In this document: positions 1 to 9,493 of the stretch, in pieces
How positions within the stretch are numbered: position 1 is the first letter of the stretch
Layout of the letters: every line of letters begins with the position of its first letter
From: JAHELQ01 sp964491915
Lineage (GTDB): Bacteria; Acidobacteriota; Aminicenantia; UBA2199
Length of the DNA: 64,000 nt
Direction: 5' to 3'
Assembly (NCBI GenBank): GCA_964491915.1
Contig: CAZBHS010000001.1
Location: 1 to 64,000 of the forward strand
Notes under the pieces: model-generated
Told to the model about the DNA's origin: nothing
The model's input: the letters and a program-made list of their open reading frames with translations, nothing else
The model's database searches: none
Made by a program: the position numbers and the translations under genes

Positions 1-1
1 G

Positions 2-190
2 CCTTCGGAGATGGTGAAATTCACCGTCGTGCTGTATGTGGCACGGATAATGAGTAAAAAAGAGCATCGTCTGGATGATTTTGTCAATGCGGTGCTGCCC
101 CCACTGCTTCTTGTCTCCATGTTTACCGCTCTTATCTACCTGAAGAACGATTTTTCTACGGCGGCATTTGTTCTTCTTGTGCGGAGATGA
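2..190 (+). pseudogene. ftsW: FtsW/RodA-family fragment, cut at both ends
   Basis: The plus-strand frame starting at base 2 is open to a TGA at 188-190. It reads PSEMVKFTVVLYVARIMSKK, then a hydrophobic stretch and NDFSTAAFVLLV. This is the central part of FtsW/RodA/SpoVE, the membrane proteins that polymerise lipid II in septal or side-wall peptidoglycan synthesis; the PSE motif and the later (P)D-x-G/S-T motif are family hallmarks. The match ends at about base 181, where the next family segment should be another membrane helix but the sequence becomes antisense to an NRPS. The left part lies outside the window. The last two codons before the stop belong to the joined sequence. The family call is good; whether it was ftsW or a paralogue cannot be decided from 60 residues. 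Confidence 0.72.
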
Positions 191-2390
191 TGTGGTGCAT
201 GTCCACCATCAGCACGTAGCGGCCCTCGCTTTTTTTCACCAGCCCCGCTCTCATGAGGGGGGCCTGTTCTAAATCGAAGGGGCGCACGAAGCGGTCGATG
301 AGATCGAGAGCATCCGCTTCGGAGCCTGCCGGGAGTTCGGTGTATTCCAGTTGGAAGTCGATCTGGTCATGCACCCGCTGCACCGTTTTGCCGTTAATGG
401 TGGGAAACGATGTGCGCAGGGTTTCATGCCGGCGGATGAGTCGCTCGAGCATTTGTCGCACCCGCTCCTGGGAGAAGTCTTCGTCCGCCGCCAAGAAGAC
501 CGGCATGTTGTAGGCGGTGCTTTGGGTTTCCAATTGCCATTGGATGTAGAAGCGTTTCTGCCCAAAGGAGAGAGGGTAGTATTCCCGGCGTTCCGCCGGA
601 CGGATCGCTTGAAACGCCTCTTTTTGAGCGGTTGTGATGAAGGCCGCGATGGCGTCGGCGGTTTGGAGGCGGAATAGTTCCGCCAAAGGGATGTTGACGT
701 CGAATTCCCGGTGGATATGGGCCGCCAGGGTTACAGCGTTCAGCGAATGGCCGCCCACCGCGAAAAAATCTGTGTTCATGCCGATGGTGTCCGGCGAAAT
801 ATTTAAAATGGCAGCCATTGTCTCCAGCAGTGTTCGTTCGCTGTCGCCGCCGGCGGGGATGAGGCGTTCGTTGTGGCCGGCGAAAGGGGAGGGCAATTGG
901 TTGCGGTCGATTTTGCCGCTGGCGGTGCGGGGGATTGTCTCGATGGTTGTAAAGAAGGTGGGAATCATGGCCTCCGGCAATCTGCCTTTGAGAAACTCTT
1001 TAATATTTAGATCTTGCAGCGGTTTTCGACCGGTCACATAGGCGCAGAGGTGGAGGTCGCCGGATGAATGCTCCACATCCGTGACAATGGCCTCTGTGAT
1101 GTCCGGGTGGCGGAACAACGCCGATTCCACCTCTTCCACTTCCACCCGTACCCCTCTGATTTTAACCTGACGATCGATTCTGCCCAGAAGGTCGAAATCA
1201 CCATCCGTCAATTCGCGGCCCAGATCGCCGGTTTTGTAGAGCAGGTCATTGGGATCGCCGCTGATGGGATTGGGGATGAAGGCTTGCTTGTTCAAGTCCG
1301 GGTCGCCGACATAACCGTGGGTGCGAAAAGGCGTGCGAATGTAGATCTCTCCCACGGAGCCGCGATCGCACATCTTCATGTGTTTATCCAGCAAGACGAT
1401 GCGCGACCCACGCATCGGTTTACCGATGGGGATGCGCTCCTTGTCCAGATCCTGCCGGCGGATCACGTGGAAGGTCTTGGTCATGGTGGTTTCTGTGGGG
1501 CCGTAGAGATTCACCAACGCGATCCGCTCCCCAAAGGTGCGGTACCAGGGTTTCAGCTTATGTGGATGGATCCGCTCGCCGGATAAAAAGACATGGCTGA
1601 GTTCTTTGAAACAATGGCTGTCCAACGCGGGCGAGTTGATGGTGTCGAACACGCTGGGCACACAGTGAATCAGATTGATCCGTTGGCTGTCGATCCATTG
1701 GTGGAGAGGCTCGATGGCTCGCTCGCCCTCTTTTTCCGGCGGAATGCAAATTGTGCCGCCGCTTGTCAGGGGCACGAAAATGTCTCTCAATATGGCGTCG
1801 AAGGAGGGGGCCGTCAATTGGCTGACCCGCGGCGACGCTTCGTCGCAGAAGGTGTCGGTCTCCCACTCGATAAAATGGGCCAGCCCTTTGTTGCGGCCCT
1901 TGATGGCTTTGGGAGCGCCGCTGCTGCCGGAGGTGAAGTAGATATAGATAGGATCTTCCCTGTGGTATTCGGGCAACGGCAACTCTTTTTTCTCCTCCGG
2001 AACGATGATGCGGCAGCCGTTTTTTTCATCGATCCCCAATGCCGCCAATTCTTGCCGGTGGCGGTCGCCGGTGAGGATCAGGCGCGTCTGGGTTTGGTCC
2101 AACATGCCGACGAGGCGCTGAGCCGGAAGATTGGGATCCAGCGGCACAAACACGTCCCGCGCCAGGAGAATGGCGATGATGGCGCAGATAAAGTCGTATC
2201 TGTTTTGGAAATATACGCCCACAAAGGTTCCGGCCGGTAGGTCCGCCTCTAGCAGCGTGTCGCACATCGCCCGGCTGTGGTGTTCCAAATCGTGATACGT
2301 ATAGCTATTTCCGTTGTATTCGACCGCGGTTCGCCGCCGGTGCTCTGCGAAGCTGTGGATGACGGTCTGCTGAAACGGTAACTTTTTCAT
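156..2390 (-). CDS. Nonribosomal peptide synthetase, A-PCP-C (C truncated)
   Basis: This protein activates one amino acid, loads it on its carrier domain and begins a further condensation domain. Adenylation spans about residues 10-500, with A3 (TSGSSGAPK, 153-161), A5 (YGPTET, about 296-301), A7 (YKTGDL) and the A10 lysine in TASGKID (K493). A hand alignment of the pocket gives D-A-R-H-F-S-L-M-T-K; D198 implies an alpha-amino acid, but I cannot name it. The carrier serine is S549 in GGHSL. Condensation begins near 603 and stops at HHIIS (732-736), one residue before the DG of HHxxxDG, followed by eight unrelated residues and a stop. The start lies 4 bases after the upstream NRPS stop. As it stands the C domain lacks its second half and cannot work. 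No thioesterase or release domain is seen. Confidence 0.9.
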   Translation of the reverse strand: MKKLPFQQTVIHSFAEHRRRTAVEYNGNSYTYHDLEHHSRAMCDTLLEADLPAGTFVGVYFQNRYDFICAIIAILLARDVFVPLDPNLPAQRLVGMLDQTQTRLILTGDRHRQELAALGIDEKNGCRIIVPEEKKELPLPEYHREDPIYIYFTSGSSGAPKAIKGRNKGLAHFIEWETDTFCDEASPRVSQLTAPSFDAILRDIFVPLTSGGTICIPPEKEGERAIEPLHQWIDSQRINLIHCVPSVFDTINSPALDSHCFKELSHVFLSGERIHPHKLKPWYRTFGERIALVNLYGPTETTMTKTFHVIRRQDLDKERIPIGKPMRGSRIVLLDKHMKMCDRGSVGEIYIRTPFRTHGYVGDPDLNKQAFIPNPISGDPNDLLYKTGDLGRELTDGDFDLLGRIDRQVKIRGVRVEVEEVESALFRHPDITEAIVTDVEHSSGDLHLCAYVTGRKPLQDLNIKEFLKGRLPEAMIPTFFTTIETIPRTASGKIDRNQLPSPFAGHNERLIPAGGDSERTLLETMAAILNISPDTIGMNTDFFAVGGHSLNAVTLAAHIHREFDVNIPLAELFRLQTADAIAAFITTAQKEAFQAIRPAERREYYPLSFGQKRFYIQWQLETQSTAYNMPVFLAADEDFSQERVRQMLERLIRRHETLRTSFPTINGKTVQRVHDQIDFQLEYTELPAGSEADALDLIDRFVRPFDLEQAPLMRAGLVKKSEGRYVLMVDMHHIISAQEEQMPP

Positions 2391-2394
2391 GATT

Positions 2395-5300
2395 CTATTC
2401 GTCTTCCAAATCGTCGGACATGCGGGCCATTAGCTCTTGACGCCGCTCTCCTGAGATCACATCGATCTCTTCCAATCGTATCCCGGGCCGTTGTGACACT
2501 GAGGCGGCGATACGTTCAAATGTCCGGCCCATGCGCTCGATGGTTTCCCCGCTGAACAGGGCTGTGTCGTAGATAAATTCAAAACCCAATGTCTGCCGCT
2601 CTTCGAACGCCACCACAGTGAGATCGAATTTCGCCGCCGTCGATTGATCCGACGAGGTGATTTGCGTCAATGGGATAATCGCGTCTTTGGCGATTCCTTC
2701 GAAGCGGTCTTCCAAATTCCGCATCTCGAACACCGCATCGAACAATGGATTGCGGTTACGGTCCTGTTGGGCCGCTATTTTTTCCAGCAAACGCTCAAAC
2801 GGGTAATCCTGGTTGTCGAACGCGTTGACTGTGTGTTTTTTCACCTGGCCGAGGAATCGGCGGAAGGTCATGTGCCCGGACGCCCGGTTGCGAAGCGCCA
2901 GCGTGTTGACGAACATACCCATGATGGACTCCAAACCGGCGTATTGACGTCCTGCCACTGTGGCGCCCACCACGATGTCGTCCTGATTCGAAAGTTTCGC
3001 CAGCAATACGATGTAGACGGCCAACAACAAGATGAACAGGGTGACCCCTTCGGCTTCGGCCAATTCTCGAAGACGCCGGTTGAGGGCGGAATCGAATGTC
3101 AGGATGTGCATGCGGCCTTCGAATTGACGAACGTCCGGCCTGGGAAAGTCGAGGGGTAAATTCAAGTCTGTGGGTTTGACGGCGAATTGTTCCATCCAGA
3201 ATGTCTCCTGCCTCCGCCAATGGTCATGGCTGGCCTGTTCTTCCAACCAGACGCAATAGTCCTTGTATTGACGTGTGGCCGGCGGTAGGGAGGAGCCTCT
3301 GTACAGGGAGAACAATTCTTTGACGAACAGGCGGATGGATACGCCGTCTGTCACGATGTGGTGTTGGTCCACCACCAGAATTTGTCGTCCGCCGGTCCGG
3401 TCGATGACCGTCACCCTCAAGAGAGGCGGCCTGGACAAATCAAAGGGCAAAATCGATACGGCGGCGATCTCGTCCGCCTCGCGATTGTCATCGCGGATGT
3501 GGTCGATATTGAATTCCACCTCGGGCAACACCGTTTGGACCAGGGCGCCGTTTTGCATCTCATAATAGGTGCGGTAAATGTCATGGCGGCGGACAATTTG
3601 TTTGAACGCCGCTTCCAACGCCCCCACATCCAGGGGTTCATCGGCATAAAAAATGCCCGGCATATTGTAGGCTGTGCTGTGGGGATGGCGTTGCTGCGTC
3701 AAGTACAACCGTCGCTGATTCGGCGATAGGGGATAGTGCGGCCGCTTGCCCGCCGGCTCGATGGGCGGAGCGTTGGACTCGCCCTTCGTGGCGTTGACCA
3801 CTGTCGCGCAATGCTTCAACGTCGGTTGCTTGAAAATTTCGACCAACGGCACTCTGGTCTTGAACACTTTATGGATCCGGGCCACCAGTATCGTGGCCTT
3901 CAACGAATGGCCGCCCAATTCGAAGAAGTTCGAGTAGCGTCCGATGTCGGCGCTGTCAACCGCCAACACCCCGGCCCAGATCTCCGCCATCTGCCGTTCG
4001 GTCTCCCCCTCTGGGGCGATGTAGTCTTTGCCTCCCATGGCTTTGGGGACCGGAAGCGCTCGATGGTCCACCTTGCCGTTGGCTGTGAGGGGGAAGGTCT
4101 TTAGCGGCGTGAAATAGGCCGGCAGCATATACTCCGGCAAGTGTTGGCTCAGAAAATATCGTAAGTCCGAGGCGTCGATCTCCAGCTCGCTAATATAATA
4201 GGCGGCGATGTAGCGTTCGTTTTCTTCGCGAATGATGGCGATCGCGTCTTTGATGGAATTGTATTTCAAGAGGGCGTTCTCGATCTCTTGCAACTCTATT
4301 CTGAAGCCCCTGATTTTTACCTGGTTGTCGATTCGGCCGCTGAAGACCAGCCGCCCGTCCGGGAGCCATTTGGCCAGGTCGCCGGATTTGTAGGCCAGTT
4401 CCCCTCGCTTGAACGGGTGGGGAACGAAGCGTTCCGCCGTGAGGGCCGGATGGTTGAGGTAGCCTCGCGCCAGTCCGAAGCCGGAGATATAGGCTTCGCC
4501 TCTGACGCCCAGGGGAACCGGCTTTTGCTGGCTGTCAAGCAAATAGATGCCTGCGTTGGCGGCGGGGGTGCCGATAGGCTGGTAGGTTTCGAATATGCCG
4601 CTTTTAGGATCCAATACATGGTTGGCGGCGTTGTGGGTCTCCGACGGGCCGTAGAAATTGTGCAGCTTGCAATGGGGATTGGCCCTCAGGAACTCTTCCA
4701 ACGACTCTCCTACAGTGAGCTGCTCTCCGGCGCTGATGAGATGATTCAGTCTGTGGCGGCCGTTCCTCAAGCCGTCTGATAATTCAAAAATGATATTCAG
4801 CACCGATGCCGGCAGCATGGCCGATTGGATGCGGTATCTTATCAGGAATTCGCCCAGTAATTCTAGATTTTTGCGGATCTCTTCGCTGATTAAAAACAAA
4901 GTGCCGCCGCTAAGAAAGGAGAACATAATTTCGTGGGCGATGGAGGCGTCGAAGCTGATGGACATGTATTGCAGAACGTTCAAATCCCTCTGGAAGCCTC
5001 CGTGCGTTACTTGCCGCATAGAGACATTGGCCAGGCAGCGATGGGTTTGCAATACCCCTTTGGGAATGCCGGTGGAACCGGAGGTGTAAATCACGAAGGA
5101 CAGGTCGTCCAATTGGGCGGGGCAAGCGGGATTGTGGTCCGGCATTGTGTTGAGCTCCACATTCATATAGTCCATGGTGAGCAGGTGGCGTCGCTCTTTG
5201 CGCAATCCTGTTCTGGCGGATTCAGGAACAAACGCCAGCCCTTTGATAGCCGACAATACGGCGTCGTCCGGCAATCTCTTGCGATTGTCCAATATGGCGC

Positions 5301-7935
5301 CGATCAATTCGGTAAACGTGTGTTCCCCTTCGCCGATCACCACCACATCGACATTGGCGTCTTGAAGAACGAAGTGGTAATCGGTGGTGGCATAAGGGCC
5401 GCCGGCGATGATGGGTTGCTCGTATCCCCATTGGCGGATCAACGACACGGTCTCGTGGAAAAATTGCTTGTAATGACTGAGGGTGCGAAGCCCGATAATA
5501 TCCGGCTGGAACTCCTCGATGATGGAGCGCAGTTCGCCGTATGAATCGAAATCCACCATCGACTTCAAGACTTTGCCTTTCACTTTCGAACCGTAGCGTC
5601 CATCGAGGGAGGCCACGAGGGACATCAAGCCCAGGGGCGCTTCGATCATGTCGTAGAAGTTGCTGTCGTGGGCGCTGAACTCTACCGTCATGTCCAACAG
5701 CAGCACTTTGAGGGCGTTGGGGTTCGCTTGGGGCGCCGGGAAATAGGAGGTGATCTTTTGGGAAAAATCCGGGACGGCGATATCCTCTTCGTTGAGGAAT
5801 TGAATCTCTCCCAATTCCTCTCTGTCGATCTCCGCGTAACTGAGCAGGTCGTCGAGGCAGCCGATCTTCATGGGAACATGGCTGTCGTACATTTGCGCTA
5901 GCTCTTCTTCGGTGGAGATGCGTATCTGATGGGGCAGGACATGGAGCAACCGCTCTTTGTCGAGAAAATATTCGTTGAGGTAGCGGCTCTGGTATTGCAA
6001 GGTGAAACTCTTGGGATAGGGGAGGGTTTCCGGTAGTTCGTTGAACAATAGATCGGTGGAGCGCTCGATGGCCTCGTGGGATACGCCGTTGGCTAGGGCA
6101 AAGTCGTACATCTCCGAGTTGGGAAAGATTTTGAGGATGTTCAGGTCGCAGAAATGGAGCCAGCGGATACTCTTCATCATTTCCAACGTAGCCAGGGCTT
6201 CGGCCTCTGTTTCGGTGGGAAAGCCGTGCAAGATCTGCATGGTCAGGACGACGTGAGGGTATTTTGAGGAAATGTAGCGGATATTGTGGAGGTAGCGGTC
6301 GATGTCGAGGTTTTTGCGCATCAATTTCTGGATGCGGGGGCTGGTGGTTTCCAGGGCGATGGCGATATTGACGGTGCCGGCTTCCACCAGCAGGTCGATG
6401 AACTCCTCGGTCAATATATCCCCCCGTAAACCGTGGGGGAAGTAGAGTTTGATATCCAGCCCTTCCTCGATGATGGTTTGCAGCAAACGACCGCTGTTTT
6501 TGACGTTGAGGTTGAAGATGTCGTCGATGAATACGAACCTGCGGATGCCGCATTCGTAACAATTCTTGATTTCCCGGAAGATGTTTTCGGCGCTGCGGTG
6601 TACATTGTTCTTGGGCCATATTTTATGGCAATAGATGCAATTGTAGGGGCAGCCGCGGGTGGCTTGCAAGGCGATGGTGTGTCGCGCCTTGGACATGCCG
6701 ATGTGGCGGTGGTAGCGGCTGTAATCGATCAATGTGCGATCTGGGATCGGCAACGAGTCGAAATCGGTGATTTGCGGCCTGGGAGGAGAGAGGATCGGCG
6801 AGACCATGCCCTCGCGAATATTGACCAGGGAGGTGAAATCGAGCCGGCTGCCGGTGGGTTGATCACTGATCACCAAGTCCACCGCGCTTTCGTTTAGTAT
6901 TGATACGATGCGTTTTTGCGGGTAGGAGGTGTCGATAGGCACATAGGCGCCTCCGGCTTTCAAAATGGCCATGGCCGCGATAATCATATCGAACGACCGC
7001 TCCAGGAGCATTGCCGCCAGGCTGTCGCGGCCGATGCCCTTTGCGGACAGATAATGGGCCAACCGGTTGACGCGACGGTTCAATTCGCTGTAGGTGAGAT
7101 GGCTGTCGCTATAGACCAGCGCCGTCTTGCCCGGCGTTCGTTCCACCTGCTCTTCAAACAACGCCACCACGGTCTTGTCGATGGTCAGGGGGGGGGGTGA
7201 GTAGGGGAATCTCCGTAGCACCAGCTCTTCTTCGTGGGACGGCAACAAATTCAGGTCCGCCAGCGGGCTGATTCTGTGTTCCGGTAATAGGGTCAACGCG
7301 TTGATGTACGCTTTGGAGAAGAATTTAATGATGGACGGTTCGACTCTTTGGGGGTTCCCTTTAATGTCCAGTCTGAAGCCGGTCGCGGTTTTTATGACGC
7401 CAACCTGGAGGGCGGCCTTGTTTTCACCGTCGGTAGGAGCGCCCAGCGGACTGTAATAAAACACAATGGCGTCAAGGGCGGAGACGTCCGCGGTCTTGTT
7501 GGCCCCGATGCGGCGTTTCAGCTTTTGCGAGTCAACGTCGTTGTGTCGCAGAGCCTCGATGTAACATTCTTGCACCTGTTTGAGCATGCTGCGAAACGTA
7601 CTGTCCAGCGCTACATCGAAACGGAGATAGATCGTTTTGTCGCCGGATGGGACGCCAATCAGGATGTCCGGTTTGCGCGAGTAACGCTGGACAATGACTT
7701 TGAACGCTGCCAAAAATAATAAAAAGCGATTGTCTTCCGCTTTCGGCCCCTGGAACAGCGTTGTCGCCGATTCAGTCAATTCCGCCGGGAAATCCTCTGA
7801 GTGAAGGGGCTCGACGGTATCTGTCCCCGCTTCCGCCGGTGGGTGGATTAGATCGGAGTCAAGGGTCACACCCTCTAGTTTTTTAATCCAGTATTCCTCT
7901 GCTATTTTTTGTGATAAATGACTGTTTTCTCTCAT
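2395..7935 (-). CDS. NRPS with radical SAM/B12-binding-like block inside its A domain
   Basis: 1846 residues. Residues 1-240 resemble only the C-terminal lobe of a condensation domain and lack HHxxxDG. An adenylation domain starts near 250 and runs through A2 (LKAGGAYVPID, from 325). It is then interrupted at about 360-935 and resumes at A3 (YTSGSTGIPKG, 950-960). The insert has a radical SAM cluster motif CPYNCIYC (C429, C433, C436), then a Rossmann-type B12-binding-like domain (about 740-895, with IIAGGPYATT and VVIGEGEHTF). After the A domain come a carrier (S1344 in GGHSL) and a full condensation domain with HHIVTDG (1525-1531). A hand-aligned A pocket reads D-A-A-M-I-A-F-N-A-K, substrate unknown. 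The natural inference is that the radical enzyme modifies the amino acid carried here, for example by methylation. It is the second assembly-line protein after the PKS hybrid. Confidence 0.92.
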   Translation of the reverse strand: MRENSHLSQKIAEEYWIKKLEGVTLDSDLIHPPAEAGTDTVEPLHSEDFPAELTESATTLFQGPKAEDNRFLLFLAAFKVIVQRYSRKPDILIGVPSGDKTIYLRFDVALDSTFRSMLKQVQECYIEALRHNDVDSQKLKRRIGANKTADVSALDAIVFYYSPLGAPTDGENKAALQVGVIKTATGFRLDIKGNPQRVEPSIIKFFSKAYINALTLLPEHRISPLADLNLLPSHEEELVLRRFPYSPPPLTIDKTVVALFEEQVERTPGKTALVYSDSHLTYSELNRRVNRLAHYLSAKGIGRDSLAAMLLERSFDMIIAAMAILKAGGAYVPIDTSYPQKRIVSILNESAVDLVISDQPTGSRLDFTSLVNIREGMVSPILSPPRPQITDFDSLPIPDRTLIDYSRYHRHIGMSKARHTIALQATRGCPYNCIYCHKIWPKNNVHRSAENIFREIKNCYECGIRRFVFIDDIFNLNVKNSGRLLQTIIEEGLDIKLYFPHGLRGDILTEEFIDLLVEAGTVNIAIALETTSPRIQKLMRKNLDIDRYLHNIRYISSKYPHVVLTMQILHGFPTETEAEALATLEMMKSIRWLHFCDLNILKIFPNSEMYDFALANGVSHEAIERSTDLLFNELPETLPYPKSFTLQYQSRYLNEYFLDKERLLHVLPHQIRISTEEELAQMYDSHVPMKIGCLDDLLSYAEIDREELGEIQFLNEEDIAVPDFSQKITSYFPAPQANPNALKVLLLDMTVEFSAHDSNFYDMIEAPLGLMSLVASLDGRYGSKVKGKVLKSMVDFDSYGELRSIIEEFQPDIIGLRTLSHYKQFFHETVSLIRQWGYEQPIIAGGPYATTDYHFVLQDANVDVVVIGEGEHTFTELIGAILDNRKRLPDDAVLSAIKGLAFVPESARTGLRKERRHLLTMDYMNVELNTMPDHNPACPAQLDDLSFVIYTSGSTGIPKGVLQTHRCLANVSMRQVTHGGFQRDLNVLQYMSISFDASIAHEIMFSFLSGGTLFLISEEIRKNLELLGEFLIRYRIQSAMLPASVLNIIFELSDGLRNGRHRLNHLISAGEQLTVGESLEEFLRANPHCKLHNFYGPSETHNAANHVLDPKSGIFETYQPIGTPAANAGIYLLDSQQKPVPLGVRGEAYISGFGLARGYLNHPALTAERFVPHPFKRGELAYKSGDLAKWLPDGRLVFSGRIDNQVKIRGFRIELQEIENALLKYNSIKDAIAIIREENERYIAAYYISELEIDASDLRYFLSQHLPEYMLPAYFTPLKTFPLTANGKVDHRALPVPKAMGGKDYIAPEGETERQMAEIWAGVLAVDSADIGRYSNFFELGGHSLKATILVARIHKVFKTRVPLVEIFKQPTLKHCATVVNATKGESNAPPIEPAGKRPHYPLSPNQRRLYLTQQRHPHSTAYNMPGIFYADEPLDVGALEAAFKQIVRRHDIYRTYYEMQNGALVQTVLPEVEFNIDHIRDDNREADEIAAVSILPFDLSRPPLLRVTVIDRTGGRQILVVDQHHIVTDGVSIRLFVKELFSLYRGSSLPPATRQYKDYCVWLEEQASHDHWRRQETFWMEQFAVKPTDLNLPLDFPRPDVRQFEGRMHILTFDSALNRRLRELAEAEGVTLFILLLAVYIVLLAKLSNQDDIVVGATVAGRQYAGLESIMGMFVNTLALRNRASGHMTFRRFLGQVKKHTVNAFDNQDYPFERLLEKIAAQQDRNRNPLFDAVFEMRNLEDRFEGIAKDAIIPLTQITSSDQSTAAKFDLTVVAFEERQTLGFEFIYDTALFSGETIERMGRTFERIAASVSQRPGIRLEEIDVISGERRQELMARMSDDLEDE

Positions 7936-7953
7936 GTTTGTCCGGTCCTCTCT

Positions 7954-8721
7954 TCATTTAAACAGGAACCCAACCGGTTCCAGTGATAAGGCCCCTAGAT
8001 AAAAGGGGATTTTGTCAAGTGACGGTGAAAATTCCAGCATCGCGGAGCTGCCGTCATAGCTGCTGCCGCCGCTGAGTTCCAATAAGAACGACATGGGGCC
8101 CACATCGTAGATGTTGGTGCGCACAGTGTGATAAGCCAGGGCTTCCCGCTTCAGCACCTTTAAGATGCTATAAGTGGCGCAATAGTAAAAAGCCGGTGTG
8201 AAGCCGGCGTTAACCGCCACTTGCTTGAGTCGCTCATAGGTTTTTGAGCACAGTATCATCTCCCGGCAGGTTGGGTCGGGTGTGGGGGGGGCGTATGGTC
8301 GGCGGTTCAGCGCCAGCCGATCGTGAATGGTACCGCTATAACATTCCCCCAGCGCCGGAAACGCGACAATCGCCGCGATAAATCGGCTCTTGTGCATTAG
8401 CCCCAATGAGATGGAGTATTCGGGCTTGCCCGCCATCATGTTGGCGGTGCCGTCAATGGGGTCGATCACCCAGGTAAAAGGTGACGCCGAGCGGATGATG
8501 GTCTGCTCGCCTTCTTCAAAGAGAATGCTGTGGCCGGGAAATCTCCCGGTAATTGCCGCGATGATGTGGGCTTGCACCTCTATGTCCAGCGAGGTGACTG
8601 GGGTGGCGTCCTCTTTGGACCACGCCCTGTACTGCCGGTTGGGTAAATTTCCGGCGATGGCTTCGACGGTCGCGAAAATTGCCAGGATCCCTTGCCAATC
8701 GATTGTTTTTTCCCCTTTCAT
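7954..8721 (-). CDS. Inositol-monophosphatase-family phosphatase
   Basis: A Mg-dependent sugar- or nucleotide-phosphate phosphatase of the IMPase/CysQ/FBPase superfamily, about 255 residues. The metal-site motifs are FEEGE (about 68-72) and WVIDPIDGT (84-92); the distal Asp lies in YDVGP, where the usual WDxAA is altered. The open frame extends to 8784, but I chose the ATG at 8721: it directly follows the stop of the SDR gene (TGA-G-ATG), while the longer form would overlap that gene by 62 bases. It sits between an SDR and an NRPS gene, so a role in removing phosphate from a pathway intermediate is more likely than housekeeping inositol metabolism. The substrate is unknown. The less canonical second metal motif adds some doubt about activity. 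Confidence 0.85.
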   Translation of the reverse strand: MKGEKTIDWQGILAIFATVEAIAGNLPNRQYRAWSKEDATPVTSLDIEVQAHIIAAITGRFPGHSILFEEGEQTIIRSASPFTWVIDPIDGTANMMAGKPEYSISLGLMHKSRFIAAIVAFPALGECYSGTIHDRLALNRRPYAPPTPDPTCREMILCSKTYERLKQVAVNAGFTPAFYYCATYSILKVLKREALAYHTVRTNIYDVGPMSFLLELSGGSSYDGSSAMLEFSPSLDKIPFYLGALSLEPVGFLFK

Positions 8722-8722
8722 C

Positions 8723-9475
8723 TCAAACCATGTATTCGCCGCCGTCAACGATGATCTTTTGCCCGTTGATATAGCGCGCCTCATCGGATACTAGAAACGC
8801 GATAGTGGCTCCAATCTCGTCCGGCTGGGCCAGACGGTTCAGCGGAATGTTGCGTTGCGCCAGTTCGTAGTCCAACTTGTTGGCCAGGTCGAACCGCCGT
8901 TCCGATTCTTCGGTGTGGGTGAAGCCGGGTATCACTGTATTCGCTCTGATCTTCGGCCCCAACTCCTTGGCCAGGCATTTGGTCATCACCAGAACTCCGG
9001 CCTTTGAGGCGCAATAATTGACGCCGTTCTTGCGGCCGCTGATACCTGTGGTGGCGCTGATGTTGATGATATGGCCGCCCTGATCTTGATTCATCATGAT
9101 GGGAGCCACTGCCTGGGACAGGAGGAACACCCCTTTTAAATTGGTGTCGATGACTTTATCCCAATCATCTTCCCCCATCTCCAGGAGCGGACGGTCGATA
9201 TTGATACCGGCGTTGTTCACCACAACGTCCACTGCGCCGAAACGCCGCACCGTCTCATTCACCAAAGCGATAACATCCAATTTTTTGGACACATCGGCGA
9301 AACAAACGGAGATGTGAGGGTGCTCCGCCTCGCACAAACGGCGGGTCTCTTCCACATCCCGGTTGTCCTTCAGGTCGTTGAGCATGATTCGATAGCCTTT
9401 GCGGGCCAATGTCACGGCAATGGCCCGGCCGATTCCTCTACCGGCGCCGGTGATGATAATGGTTTTACCAGCCAT
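8723..9475 (-). CDS. Short-chain dehydrogenase/reductase, FabG-like
   Basis: A 250-residue classical SDR. The N-terminal cofactor motif is GAGRGIGRA, followed by the NNAG motif (VVNNAGIN) and the catalytic YxxxK as YCASK, with a conserved upstream serine region (NISATTGISG). The C-terminus (YINGQKIIVDGGEYMV) is the usual end of the FabG-like group. It reduces a carbonyl or oxidises an alcohol with NAD(P)H. The gene lies 18 bases downstream of the threonine-synthase-like gene and its stop touches the phosphatase start, so it is part of the same transcript. Because the PKS has its own ketoreductase domain, this enzyme is more likely to act on a small precursor than on the chain, but that is inference. 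Confidence 0.9.
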   Translation of the reverse strand: MAGKTIIITGAGRGIGRAIAVTLARKGYRIMLNDLKDNRDVEETRRLCEAEHPHISVCFADVSKKLDVIALVNETVRRFGAVDVVVNNAGINIDRPLLEMGEDDWDKVIDTNLKGVFLLSQAVAPIMMNQDQGGHIINISATTGISGRKNGVNYCASKAGVLVMTKCLAKELGPKIRANTVIPGFTHTEESERRFDLANKLDYELAQRNIPLNRLAQPDEIGATIAFLVSDEARYINGQKIIVDGGEYMV

Positions 9476-9493
9476 GTCGGGTTTGCGTCCTTA

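Noticed and set aside
253..2265. Several open frames of 70-215 codons on both strands across the NRPS genes
   Set aside because: They lie inside genes with clear domains and have no ribosome site or protein-like motifs of their own; they arise from the GC-rich sequence.
5222..6619. 465-codon frame on the minus strand inside the radical SAM NRPS
   Set aside because: It overlaps the genuine frame with motif-rich protein and is Arg/Pro/His-rich, the usual look of an alternate frame in such DNA.
8721..8784. Longer start of the phosphatase at 8,784
   Set aside because: It would overlap the SDR gene by 62 bases, and the ATG at 8,721 directly follows that gene's stop.
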